Positions 41,773 to 50,851 of a DNA stretch of 64,000 nucleotides are shown in pieces. Location of the stretch: contig CAZLFQ010000001.1 of NCBI GenBank assembly GCA_964558975.1, forward strand, positions 496,001 through 560,000. Reading direction: 5' to 3'. Position numbers and translations under genes: made by a program. Below the pieces are notes generated by a model. That model ran no database searches. It was not told the DNA's origin and saw only the letters and a list, made by a program, of their open reading frames with translations. The number at the start of each line of letters is the position of its first letter. Position 1 is the first letter of the stretch. This DNA comes from CAZLFQ01 sp964558975. Its GTDB lineage: Bacteria; Pseudomonadota; Alphaproteobacteria; Rickettsiales; Midichloriaceae.

Positions 41773-42870
41773 TCATCCTTTATAATATTTAGTTTGTACG
41801 AACGGCAGTTTTTGAATTTTAACTGGGTAATTTTGATTTCTTATATTCACATATAATTCAGAATTCAAGTGTTCCGTATCAACATAACCCATGGCAATTG
41901 CTTTATTCAAAGTTGGACTATGCGTTCCGCTTGTTACCACTCCAACTTTTGTTCCATCATTTAAATGAATTGTTGCACCTTCACGCGCAATTGCTTTCGA
42001 CTCAGGTAATAAACCTACTAACTTTTTGGAAACACCATTTTTCATTTGCTCTAGCACTATTGATGCCCCAGCAAAACCGCCCTCAATTCTTCTACGTTTT
42101 CCAATAACCCAATTTAAGTTGGCCTCGGTAGGCGTTGTGCTAGGGCTTATATCATGCCCATGCAAGCAAAGCCCTGCTTCTAGTCTTAGGCTATCTCGCG
42201 CACCTAATCCAATTGGTAGTACTTCTGGATTATTTAATAACTTCCCAAAAATCTTTTCAGCAGATTGGTTTTTAGCTAAAATTTCAAATCCGTCTTCACC
42301 TGTATAGCCTGTACGACTAACGTATATTTCGTCGCCTTCATAATCAAATTTACCCACATTCATAAATTTTAATGCAGTTGCGTCAGGTACAATAATTTGC
42401 ATAACCTCATGCGCTTTTGGCCCTTGAAGTGCCAATATGTTTCTCTCAAATTCAGATCTAAATTTAATTGGTAATGTTTGGAGATACTTTAAATCGTTAT
42501 GTTTATTACCTGCGTTCACAACAATCAAAAAACCTTTTTCAATTCTCGATATTAATAAGTCGTCAACAATTCCACCATTTTCATTTAGCAATAATGAATA
42601 TTTAGTTTGGCCAACTGTTAATTCTTTAATATCGCATGGAATTAGTTTTTCTAATTCTGCTGCTGCATTTTCATCATCAATAAAAATCGCCCCCATATGA
42701 GAGACGTCAAACAACCCTGCCGCACTTCTGGTATGATTATGTTCTTGAATAATACTCGTAGTGTAATTAATCGGCATCATGTAGCCAGCAAATGGACACA
42801 TTTTACCGCCAAGCTTTACGTGTCGACTATATAAATGAATTTGATTTAGTTTATTAGTACTAGCTTGCAT
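41773..42870 (-). CDS. gcvT: Aminomethyltransferase (glycine cleavage T protein)
   Basis: A 365-residue GcvT, which transfers the methylene group from GcvH to tetrahydrofolate and releases ammonia. Family features include FAGYMMPINYTTSIIQEHNHTR, AGLFDVSHMGAI, YTGEDGFEI, GLGARDSLRLEAGLCLHGHD and the C-terminal beta-barrel with GVVTSGTHSPTL. I place the start at the ATG at 42870; a GTG two codons upstream is possible. It is the first gene of the gcv operon, with folP elsewhere in the window supplying the folate pathway. Confidence 0.96.
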   Translation of the reverse strand: MQASTNKLNQIHLYSRHVKLGGKMCPFAGYMMPINYTTSIIQEHNHTRSAAGLFDVSHMGAIFIDDENAAAELEKLIPCDIKELTVGQTKYSLLLNENGGIVDDLLISRIEKGFLIVVNAGNKHNDLKYLQTLPIKFRSEFERNILALQGPKAHEVMQIIVPDATALKFMNVGKFDYEGDEIYVSRTGYTGEDGFEILAKNQSAEKIFGKLLNNPEVLPIGLGARDSLRLEAGLCLHGHDISPSTTPTEANLNWVIGKRRRIEGGFAGASIVLEQMKNGVSKKLVGLLPESKAIAREGATIHLNDGTKVGVVTSGTHSPTLNKAIAMGYVDTEHLNSELYVNIRNQNYPVKIQKLPFVQTKYYKG

Positions 42871-42896
42871 AACCACATGTATTTAATAACTAAACC

Positions 42897-42924
42897 AAGA
42901 TACAAATGATTGATTCTGAGTCAA
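42897..42924 (-). promoter_or_regulatory. Promoter candidate for the gcv operon
   Basis: On the minus strand TTGACT (42924-42919) and TATCTT (42902-42897) are separated by 16 bases. The predicted leader is about 20 bases, too short for a glycine riboswitch, so none is present in this gap. Confidence 0.45.
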
Positions 42925-42961
42925 TAGTTTTGAATTAAAAAAACGAAGACAACTTTAATCA

Positions 42962-45900
42962 CTATCTGGACTTCCTATTTGGACTTCTACCTTTGCGGCG
43001 GCGTTTGTGTTCTTCTGTCTTATCATCATAATCGTTATCGTCATCCAATTCACTTGATATTCTAGCTCCAACTTTAGAAGTAATATTAGCAGGAATACTT
43101 ACTGTCGCGTCAACGCCATCATCCTCACTAGGAATCAACGCCGTGGATGCGCTGGCCTGCGTTTCTAACGAAGCTGAAGGCAATGATAAACCAAGGCTAG
43201 TATTCTGTGCGAAAGTTAATATTGCATCTACAATTGTTGGCATATCGTATCTTCTTGCATAATCAAGCGAGGAGCACCCCGTCTCATTACCGACAGAATC
43301 AATAAATTTTCTCATGAGCACGGGATTATCTTTTACCCACTCAAAAACATTACCGAAAGCAACTTTAGCCAACTCATCACCTCTAATTCTCTCTACATCA
43401 TTATCAAGTATCCTAGAGATAACATTAACCATTTCGTTGTCAAAATGATCAAAAATTGAATTAACAAAGCTTGCGTCAGCATTAACAAATTTGCTCATGA
43501 TAGAAATGTCATAACACCTCAGTAGAGCATTATAGAAAGGTGCACGACCATAATCGTCTAAAACATATAATGAATGGACATTCTCAGGTCTCACGCTCCA
43601 ATCTAATAGGATTAGAAATAACTTTGGCATTTCTTCTAAAGCCAAATTTAGAGCTGTTTTACCATAAGTACCTTGCATTATTAAAAGTCTAGGCAAAGCT
43701 GATTTTAAGTATGGATTATCTGCAATATATTTTACACAATTATAAAAACGACTATGCGATCCTTTAATTTTTTTACCATCTTCTTCGTAAAATATATCAT
43801 AATCCTGAGAATAATACGTGATATCGTCATCAAAATGTGCACCACAATGAAGGAAGTTATTACCCCAAGTGTCTTGGCTGAATATGCTTCTTCTTGCAAA
43901 GTCGTCATTTAATATTGCCTCTACAGTTTCGGCTGCACCTTTTGCAACCAAACGTTTAACATGCACACCCATTGGCTTATCAGGATCGTTTCGAACGACC
44001 CACTTCTTCACGGTTGTTCTTGTCAAAGCTGCACTTAATGCTTCATCTAGCTCAGATGAAATGGGTGTAGCATCCCTAACCACCCCATCTAATATTTTAT
44101 TTAGTAAAACAGGATTTTCTTTGTCTAACTTATCAACAATTTCATTAAACAAATCACATTTTACAGCTACTTCTATAAAGTCACACAAATCTTGGGAATA
44201 TGTAGATTGTAAAATTTCTAACCAATCCTTTTCTAGTAGTGGTTTTAATAGGCCTTGACTATGAAGCTTCTCTAATGCATCTGAGCATAGAGAGAAAACT
44301 TTATTTCTTAGCTCTGCACGTTCCATAAACATGCTGAAAGCTTCGAAATCATCATTATCCACAGCATCTTGAACCATGCCTCTGTTATCAGCGAATTGCA
44401 GAATTGGATCTAAAGAAATATTGCATTTTAACAAAGTGCGTATGATATCATATCTTCCTTTTTTCTCATTTCCATGTCTCTTACCTTCATATGCCTGCAC
44501 TATAAAAGATTTGTTTTCGCCATCACCATTAATGAGTTTTTCACCTTCTGTTGTTTTAAGTACCGAATTAATTAAATCAACTCTATGTGTGCTTACCACG
44601 ATTGCAACAGGAGTAGTCTTAAGCTTATTAGCAGCTACTATTGCTTTCCTTCCTTCAGTAGTTTTTATTATCTCTAAAAACAATTCAGGGTTTGGCTGGC
44701 GTGCAGCATGATGTAAAGCTGTGTTTCCATCCTTATCTAACAATGACAATGATTCCCTACCTTTAGGAGTTTCCAAAGCACTCTTTAGAGCATTGATCAT
44801 GCCACACTTTATAAGCTTTGATAGACCATGCCTATTAAACCATTCAGGAATTTTTGAAATTGTATGTGTTATCATTTCTTCACATTGTGTATCGACACCA
44901 TTCTCATGACCTTCAAATACGTTAATGGGCAGAATGCCCAACTCAACAAATTTTCCTACTAAATCATTTCTTCCCTTTATCTCCGCAACTTTTGCAGCAT
45001 TATTACCATCTGGGTTGACAATCTTAGCGTCAGCACCTTTTTCAATTAATACACCAACCTGTTCTGGAGTTATCACATAAAACAGAGAAATTTCCAATAA
45101 AACGGTTGGAATCAAAATGTTCTTTAATTCCTCTGCCGAGATATATTTCAACAATTCGTGCAAGTGATAATCACCAAGCTTAAACTCTGCAAAAATATTT
45201 GCATTTTTCCTAGCAAAGTATAATACAGGGTTTTGAGTTCCAAATTGCGCTTCATCTAATTCTACATCTTGAAATAGAACTAACTTAACCGCCTCACGAT
45301 CCCCTTCTGCTTCTTCAGGAAAATTTTCTCTAGTAACAACTTGCTCGTACTGCGCATTATGCGAACCAGCAGTTTTTAAGAATTGATAAACCAATTCTAT
45401 ATCCAAAACCTCCTGAATCCCCTGCTCATGAAAATAAGCAGCAACTATTTCTCTTATAACCTCTTGGGCGATATTTTTAAGTCTACCCGCTTTACAATCC
45501 ACTAAATGGAAATAATTATACTTATCACCCACTCCTAGCTTTACTAAGAAACCCTGAACTTGATTTTGTACGGAAGTCTCCGTATCTATAATGCCTTTAA
45601 GATTAGCAAAAATTTTACCAGCCACTAATCTAGAAATGTTTTCAAGCACTTCAGGCTGCGCAAAACCTCGGTTCAATTCACCTAATAAAAATTCTCTATA
45701 TCTTGAGGCATCTTTAATAAACCTATCTTCTTCTTGTGTCCGAACCACTAAACCAAATTCATCGGCAACTGCATTAATTAACGAGTCAATATCATGTATT
45801 TCATTACCAGAATAAGAAATTAAGCCGGCTTCATGGAAGTAATTCTGTTGGTACATCGGCATCAATATCTCAGCTACAACCTTTCTCTTCGCCCAAGCCA

Positions 45901-46645
45901 CATATGCAGCTATATCAGCAATACCTAATTGCATTTCACCAAAAATATCATTTAAGTTCTGCAGTGTTCCATCGCTACATGCAAATTGAGTATCTTTGTA
46001 ATTTGCAACAAGTTCTGTTCTTGAAGCTTCAGGCGCACACTGCATAAAGTATAAAATCGACTCCATCACCTGTTTAATCTGCCTAGCGTTAGAAAAGTCT
46101 CTCTGGCGCTGCTCCGCACCTACAATATTAAAGGCGGCATCTGCAAACTTTTCTTTTAAACTCTCAAAATTTCTACAGCCATAGCCCGTCATTTTTTGGC
46201 AAATAGCTTCAACCTGTGTTCTTACTGCTTGAATATTTGAAAGCGGGTTTGTGATATCAACATCAACTATCTCACCTTGGTAAAGCTGTTTTAAAAACTC
46301 ATCTTTTGCACCTTCATTAATAGGGATTGGCTTTCGCTCAGTGAACTGCGACCCTTTAATTCTCTCCCAGCTAAATTCCACTTGTGCTGTCTGAACAGTA
46401 TCAATCTGAATTTCAACTTGCCTTTCTTGAAAAGCAAGGCCCAACCTTCTCAACTCCACCTTTAATTGATTTTTAATAGTTGCATCAGCTGCACTTGCAA
46501 CACTAAAAATCCTCTGTAGCATAGGAGTTACACCTTGTTCGCCAGCCACTTCCCCAGCGAACGCCCTAAGCTCATCACCAACCAATCCTTTTAAAGCGTC
46601 AAATCTTTGAAATTCGTCTAAAGCTCTAAATTCATGTAAGTTCAC
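42962..46645 (-). CDS. Giant ankyrin-repeat protein, candidate host effector
   Basis: A 1227-residue protein read from a GTG at 46645 with AAGG 7 bases upstream. The N-terminal ~530 residues are helical and match nothing I know. Ankyrin repeats then appear singly and in short groups: near residue 545 (IEKGADAKIVNPDGNNAAKV), 635 (DKDGNTALHHAARQ), ~670 (NKLKTTPVAIVVSTHR), ~990 (GKTALNLALEE) and ~1125 (CSSLDYARRYDM). The C-terminus is very acidic (DDDNDYDD) and then strongly basic (KRRRKGRSPNRKSR), which could act as a nuclear-type signal. No signal peptide is seen. Ankyrin proteins of intracellular bacteria are often type IV effectors; that role is inferred. Confidence 0.85.
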   Translation of the reverse strand: MNLHEFRALDEFQRFDALKGLVGDELRAFAGEVAGEQGVTPMLQRIFSVASAADATIKNQLKVELRRLGLAFQERQVEIQIDTVQTAQVEFSWERIKGSQFTERKPIPINEGAKDEFLKQLYQGEIVDVDITNPLSNIQAVRTQVEAICQKMTGYGCRNFESLKEKFADAAFNIVGAEQRQRDFSNARQIKQVMESILYFMQCAPEASRTELVANYKDTQFACSDGTLQNLNDIFGEMQLGIADIAAYVAWAKRKVVAEILMPMYQQNYFHEAGLISYSGNEIHDIDSLINAVADEFGLVVRTQEEDRFIKDASRYREFLLGELNRGFAQPEVLENISRLVAGKIFANLKGIIDTETSVQNQVQGFLVKLGVGDKYNYFHLVDCKAGRLKNIAQEVIREIVAAYFHEQGIQEVLDIELVYQFLKTAGSHNAQYEQVVTRENFPEEAEGDREAVKLVLFQDVELDEAQFGTQNPVLYFARKNANIFAEFKLGDYHLHELLKYISAEELKNILIPTVLLEISLFYVITPEQVGVLIEKGADAKIVNPDGNNAAKVAEIKGRNDLVGKFVELGILPINVFEGHENGVDTQCEEMITHTISKIPEWFNRHGLSKLIKCGMINALKSALETPKGRESLSLLDKDGNTALHHAARQPNPELFLEIIKTTEGRKAIVAANKLKTTPVAIVVSTHRVDLINSVLKTTEGEKLINGDGENKSFIVQAYEGKRHGNEKKGRYDIIRTLLKCNISLDPILQFADNRGMVQDAVDNDDFEAFSMFMERAELRNKVFSLCSDALEKLHSQGLLKPLLEKDWLEILQSTYSQDLCDFIEVAVKCDLFNEIVDKLDKENPVLLNKILDGVVRDATPISSELDEALSAALTRTTVKKWVVRNDPDKPMGVHVKRLVAKGAAETVEAILNDDFARRSIFSQDTWGNNFLHCGAHFDDDITYYSQDYDIFYEEDGKKIKGSHSRFYNCVKYIADNPYLKSALPRLLIMQGTYGKTALNLALEEMPKLFLILLDWSVRPENVHSLYVLDDYGRAPFYNALLRCYDISIMSKFVNADASFVNSIFDHFDNEMVNVISRILDNDVERIRGDELAKVAFGNVFEWVKDNPVLMRKFIDSVGNETGCSSLDYARRYDMPTIVDAILTFAQNTSLGLSLPSASLETQASASTALIPSEDDGVDATVSIPANITSKVGARISSELDDDNDYDDKTEEHKRRRKGRSPNRKSR

Positions 46646-46720
46646 AATTATACCTTATTTATAAAACAAGGTATTTTAACACAACTAGGGTGCAGAGTTT
46701 GTTAAGGTTTTATTAAATTT

Positions 46721-47311
46721 CTAGAAGCTTTCCTCGGGAATAGGCCCATCACCAATGATTTTTTCATCTGCTAAGCAAGTTTTCAATTCATCCCACACAG
46801 CATGTTTGCTATCAGGATAGATGTAATGACACGTACTACCAGCCACTAAACCTACTGCTGCACCTAACAAACCAGGTACAAAAATCATACTTTTGGTCTG
46901 ATCTCCAACTTCGTTACCACCTTTAATTAAGTATACTAATCCAGCGGCAGTTAGTATTCCTCCACCTATAAAAGGCGACAAAATGAAATCTCTGCAGAAA
47001 TCATTTTCATACAATTTTATATGTGTTTGGTCTACTTCTTCATAACCGCTTGGACATTTTCCACCAAGAACGTATAAAAACTTATCTGCTTCATAATCTT
47101 TCAGTTCAAATGACCTACTTGATACGTCAGTCAAAAACCGTTTTCCGTTCTCATAATTTATCCCATGAGGAATTCCAATTGGCACTCCTTCTGCATTAGG
47201 GTGGGAAAAGTATTTATTTGTAACACCATCAATTGCCTCAACTTTATCTGGCTCTAGTAAACCAAAATCACTATTTTTTACATATTCATTAATTGAAATT
47301 TTATAGACCAT
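46721..47311 (-). CDS. Hypothetical protein with two membrane segments
   Basis: A 196-residue protein with a polar first half (residues 1-108), two adjacent hydrophobic segments (about 110-128, DFILSPFIGGGILTAAGLVYLI, and 140-160, MIFVPGLLGAAVGLVAGSTC) joined by a short loop, and a polar C-terminus containing two cysteines. This helical hairpin layout suggests membrane insertion. No family is recognised. It is on the same strand as the ankyrin protein, 75 bases upstream of it, and could share its transcript. Confidence 0.68.
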   Translation of the reverse strand: MVYKISINEYVKNSDFGLLEPDKVEAIDGVTNKYFSHPNAEGVPIGIPHGINYENGKRFLTDVSSRSFELKDYEADKFLYVLGGKCPSGYEEVDQTHIKLYENDFCRDFILSPFIGGGILTAAGLVYLIKGGNEVGDQTKSMIFVPGLLGAAVGLVAGSTCHYIYPDSKHAVWDELKTCLADEKIIGDGPIPEESF

Positions 47312-47379
47312 ATAATCTCCGAAAGATTGCTGAAGTAAAGTTAGCTTAAAAAATTATACATTCAAATCAAAATCTAATT

Positions 47380-48597
47380 TTAAAGTATTCTTTCGACTGC
47401 TGATGGCATTTCATCTTCAGTTTTTTGTGTTTTATCGAATATGCGGTAAACCCTATTAAAAATGATGGCAAATGCCCCGTTACAACTTACATTAGTAGCT
47501 GTGCCAAATGGATCAAATAAAATATATAATGCTGTAATCAACCCAATCATTTCAGAGCTAAATCCTAAATAGCTTTCAAGCAGAGGGGAAACCACAATCA
47601 CCACACCACCGGGAATTCCTGCTACTGCAAACTTTGCAATCGCATAGTAAAAAGCAAAAATGAAGAAAACTTCTAATGTCGGCAATGGCATACCGAAAGC
47701 AGACATAGTACCTAATGCCAAAATTGTAATCCCAAATGCACTACCCAGAGTATGTATATTGGCAGTTGCAGGAATAATTGTTCTTGCCATTGTTACATTA
47801 TTAAGGTTTTTTTCCGTACACATAATTGTCACAGGCATTGTCGCCGCACTTGAAATTGTAGACATACCAGTAATTGTTGCCGGCAAAATATTTGAGAGAT
47901 ATTGCGACATTCTTTTTAAAGAAAATTTAGAAGCTATAAGGTATAAAAATGAGGTATATATAATTTGACTACAAACCACTATCAAAAATATATTCAAATA
48001 TTTACTTAAAATTATTCCCAACAATTTCTCATGCTCTAATTTAAACACAAAACCTAAGATGAAAATTGGCAATATTGGTATAAACAATTTTCTTAAAATA
48101 AACATACAAATCTGATTCAAGCGACGCGCTATTTTAACGGCATATTTGTTTTGGTGGAGTGCAAATATCGCTCCCATTGCCATTCCCACTAGCATCGCTG
48201 GTTCATTTGAAATAATCTTTGGAAGTTCTATTTGCCATAAAGGCTCAAGTTTATTTACTTGTGCTGCTAAATCCAATTCGATATTTAGAAATGGTATCAA
48301 ATTAAAGCCAATGAAATAGCCTGTCATTATTGCTGTCAAATTAGAGGCAAATACCATAGCGAACAGTAGCGTTATAAATGCAATCGCCCCACTTCCTAAT
48401 GAAATCAAAGAACTAAAAAGAAAACTAAATATAATAAAAGGAAGTATAAAAATAAGAATAGATTTGATTAATAAGCTGATAGATAAGCTCAAAGATTTCA
48501 ATTCAAGCGGTATTAATTCACCAAAGAGCAAGGGAAGAAAAAGCACCGATAAAATTATCAATGGAAATTTAATTCTGGCAAAAATATCAATCTTCAA
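47380..48597 (-). CDS. Dicarboxylate/amino acid:cation symporter
   Basis: A 405-residue transporter of the DAACS/SLC1 family, which imports glutamate, aspartate or C4-dicarboxylates with protons or sodium. The hairpin-1 motif SSAATMPVTIMC and the later PATANIHTLGSAFGI (the NMDGT-like region altered to NIHTLG) are visible. The hairpin-2 region GIPGGVVIVVSPLLE and DPFGTATNVSCNG follow. Eight hydrophobic segments fit the fold. The substitution in the NMDGT region suggests a changed substrate or cation site. A host-metabolite importer makes sense here. Confidence 0.85.
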   Translation of the reverse strand: MKIDIFARIKFPLIILSVLFLPLLFGELIPLELKSLSLSISLLIKSILIFILPFIIFSFLFSSLISLGSGAIAFITLLFAMVFASNLTAIMTGYFIGFNLIPFLNIELDLAAQVNKLEPLWQIELPKIISNEPAMLVGMAMGAIFALHQNKYAVKIARRLNQICMFILRKLFIPILPIFILGFVFKLEHEKLLGIILSKYLNIFLIVVCSQIIYTSFLYLIASKFSLKRMSQYLSNILPATITGMSTISSAATMPVTIMCTEKNLNNVTMARTIIPATANIHTLGSAFGITILALGTMSAFGMPLPTLEVFFIFAFYYAIAKFAVAGIPGGVVIVVSPLLESYLGFSSEMIGLITALYILFDPFGTATNVSCNGAFAIIFNRVYRIFDKTQKTEDEMPSAVERIL

Positions 48598-48757
48598 TAA
48601 TGCCTCTATAAATTATGAACCTATTCCGAGTATACTACTTTTTTTCTCCATTCAACCCATTTTTTTCAATACTTTAGCTGCAGTGCAAGATAATGACTCC
48701 CATAATCGCCAAAATTCCAATACAATACCAAACAACAAACTGAAATACATCGAATTC

Positions 48758-49228
48758 ATGAAAAACAACAAGAAATTCAAGAAATTACTCCAAAAATGCG
48801 ACTTAGGCACTCAAGAACTAACACTCAAAAGAGCTTTAAATGCAACCAAAGAGCCTTTAGACTTATTCTTTGAGAAAGGCTTAATAACGCTAGATCAACA
48901 TCAGTATGGTATTCGTTTAAGATGGCTTTACAGCCTTCGTTTTGGAGCAATTGGAATAAGTAGTAATTTTCCTAAAGACCTTTTGCATCAATCCCAACTA
49001 AGAGATATAGACTGGCTATCTACAAAGCAAAGAGAATACAAAAAGATCATCGAAGAGCTAGAAAGCCAAAATGCCAAAAAAATCATATTAGATATTTGCA
49101 TTCATAACTTATGGCCAGAGTTCATATTTAAGCCAAGCACACTTAGATCAAGAAACGAGTTCACTGAATTCAAAAAGGCGATAGAACAACTTGAAGAGAT
49201 TTTTAAAAATTACAAACGAATTGCTTAA
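48758..49228 (+). CDS. Conserved hypothetical protein, DUF6456-like
   Basis: A 156-residue protein, rich in Lys and charged, that resembles small alphaproteobacterial proteins in which a LFFEKGLITLDQHQYGIRLRWLY-type stretch is conserved (similar in style to DUF6456). It looks like a helical protein with the conserved core at residues ~28-60. I use the ATG at 48758, which has no strong ribosome binding site; a GTG at 48683 is an in-frame alternative. Its stop codon overlaps that of the convergent tatA by two bases. Function unknown. Confidence 0.6.
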   Translation: MKNNKKFKKLLQKCDLGTQELTLKRALNATKEPLDLFFEKGLITLDQHQYGIRLRWLYSLRFGAIGISSNFPKDLLHQSQLRDIDWLSTKQREYKKIIEELESQNAKKIILDICIHNLWPEFIFKPSTLRSRNEFTEFKKAIEQLEEIFKNYKRIA

Positions 49229-49395
49229 GATTCGATTTTTGGGTTTTGCTGATTTTTCTCATCGTCTTTCAAGCCATCACGAAGTGAACGAATTCCTTTA
49301 CCAATATCACCCATCACTCGTGGAAGCTTACCAGCCCCGAAGAGTACAAAAACTATAACCAATATTAACAATAATTCCCACATACTGCTCGCCAT
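49225..49395 (-). CDS. tatA: Twin-arginine translocase subunit TatA
   Basis: A 56-residue TatA. The reading MASSMWELLLILVIVFVLFG gives the short N-terminal membrane anchor, then AGKLPRVMGDIGKGIRSL forms the family's amphipathic helix with FGAGKLP as the hinge, and a polar tail ends NPKIES. TatA forms the pore that exports folded proteins with twin-arginine signals. The ATG at 49395 is preceded by GGGG; an ATG four codons on is possible. Its stop codon overlaps that of the convergent 48758 gene by two bases. tatB and tatC are not in the window. Confidence 0.93.
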   Translation of the reverse strand: MASSMWELLLILVIVFVLFGAGKLPRVMGDIGKGIRSLRDGLKDDEKNQQNPKIES

Positions 49396-49519
49396 ACATA
49401 CCCCAAAACGAGATTTCCATGCTGTTAATCTATAATTTCAAGAGCATTTTAGCAATCATAATTATTGAATTATTACACTTTAGCCTATAAGTTACATTAC
49501 ATAAGAATGTTTTCATTTT

Positions 49520-50743
49520 ATGCATATAAAGAAAATTAAAAGCTTTAAGCTATTAGATATCGCTAGATTTCTATTACTAACATTCCCTATTTCGTTATTC
49601 TTGGGAAATGCGGTTGTAGAGATAGTAATGTGTACAATCGGAATCCTCTTCATAATAAACTCAGCCAAAACAAAGCACTTTGAGTGGGTAAAAACCGACT
49701 GGGTTAAAGCTTCTATACTTTTTTGGGCCTACATATGCACACGCAGCTTGTGGGCTGAATCACCGCAAATTTCACTTGAACGAGGCCTTCCATTTATAAG
49801 ATACATTGTGTTTGCAAGCGCAATTGCTTTTTGGATCTTGAGAGATGATCTCATAAAAAAATATCTAATAAGCTCTTTGGTATGCACAGTCATATTTTTT
49901 GGCACCAGTGCCATTATGCAATACCATCTTGGATATGATTTTTTCGGAACTTCATACGTAGACCTTGGTTCTTATAAAAGGCTTACTACTACATCAGGAA
50001 AGATGTCTATTGGTATATCGTTACTTTTCATATTCTTTCCCGCCGCCGCATACCTTATAACTCACAATAAACATTTAGCACTTATCTACTTACTAATAGG
50101 AGCTTTCGCGATACTATTATCTGGAGAAAGAATGGCTCTTCTACTACTATCCTTAGGCTTATTACTTTTAGTATTTAACTATAAAAAGCTTAAAGTATAT
50201 TTCTTATATTTTATACTGGTACTTTCTATCTTTGTTTCAGGTTTAATCATGACAAAATCTGAAGTAATTCAAAGGCAAATAATCAGCACCAAAACTGAGA
50301 TCACTAGTTTTTCACAAACGTCATATGGCAAAATTTACCAAATTTCTACTGATCTATTTTTAGTTCAGCCGATATTTGGTGTTGGGCTACGACACTTCCA
50401 AACAGCTTGTCTTTCCGATCAATACCAACCTGCTTGGCTAAACTTAAGCAGCACAAAAAAGGAATACTTATGCACGAATCATCCACACAACATCTTCTTA
50501 GAGGTGGCAGTTGAAACTGGGCTTGTAGGACTTGGTTTATTTTTATTAATTATTGGATGCTGGATTAGATATATATATAACAATTATAAAGATATTGTTC
50601 ACGATCGTATCAAAACTGGCGCAGTGATTAACATCATATTGAAGCTTATTCCTATAGCTGCCGCTAGCAGTCTATTTATAGCTTGGCCAACTGCCCCACT
50701 TTGGTTCATGGTAGGAATTCTGTATTCAAAAAATAAAAAGTAA
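49520..50743 (+). CDS. O-antigen ligase/polymerase family protein
   Basis: A 407-residue protein with ten or more hydrophobic segments of the WaaL/Wzy_C family, which ligates polysaccharide to lipid A-core or polymerises repeat units. Signatures are SGERMALLLLSLGLL and, after a large periplasmic loop (about residues 255-325), HPHNIFLEVAVETGLVGL, containing the key His. With the Wzm/Wzt exporter and several glycosyltransferases in the window it completes a plausible O-antigen-type pathway. Confidence 0.87.
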   Translation: MHIKKIKSFKLLDIARFLLLTFPISLFLGNAVVEIVMCTIGILFIINSAKTKHFEWVKTDWVKASILFWAYICTRSLWAESPQISLERGLPFIRYIVFASAIAFWILRDDLIKKYLISSLVCTVIFFGTSAIMQYHLGYDFFGTSYVDLGSYKRLTTTSGKMSIGISLLFIFFPAAAYLITHNKHLALIYLLIGAFAILLSGERMALLLLSLGLLLLVFNYKKLKVYFLYFILVLSIFVSGLIMTKSEVIQRQIISTKTEITSFSQTSYGKIYQISTDLFLVQPIFGVGLRHFQTACLSDQYQPAWLNLSSTKKEYLCTNHPHNIFLEVAVETGLVGLGLFLLIIGCWIRYIYNNYKDIVHDRIKTGAVINIILKLIPIAAASSLFIAWPTAPLWFMVGILYSKNKK

Positions 50744-50851
50744 ACAAACTATAACAACAAGAAAAAACAAATATCTCGCCATAGGTTGATTTAACTAGAC
50801 TTTACCGCTATTCTGTAATAATAAAGGCCTCAAAAAGTTTCAGGGAAAAGT

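Noticed and set aside
42871..42961. Possible glycine riboswitch before gcvT
   Set aside because: The gap is about 90 bases, mostly taken by the promoter; no glycine aptamer features are visible.
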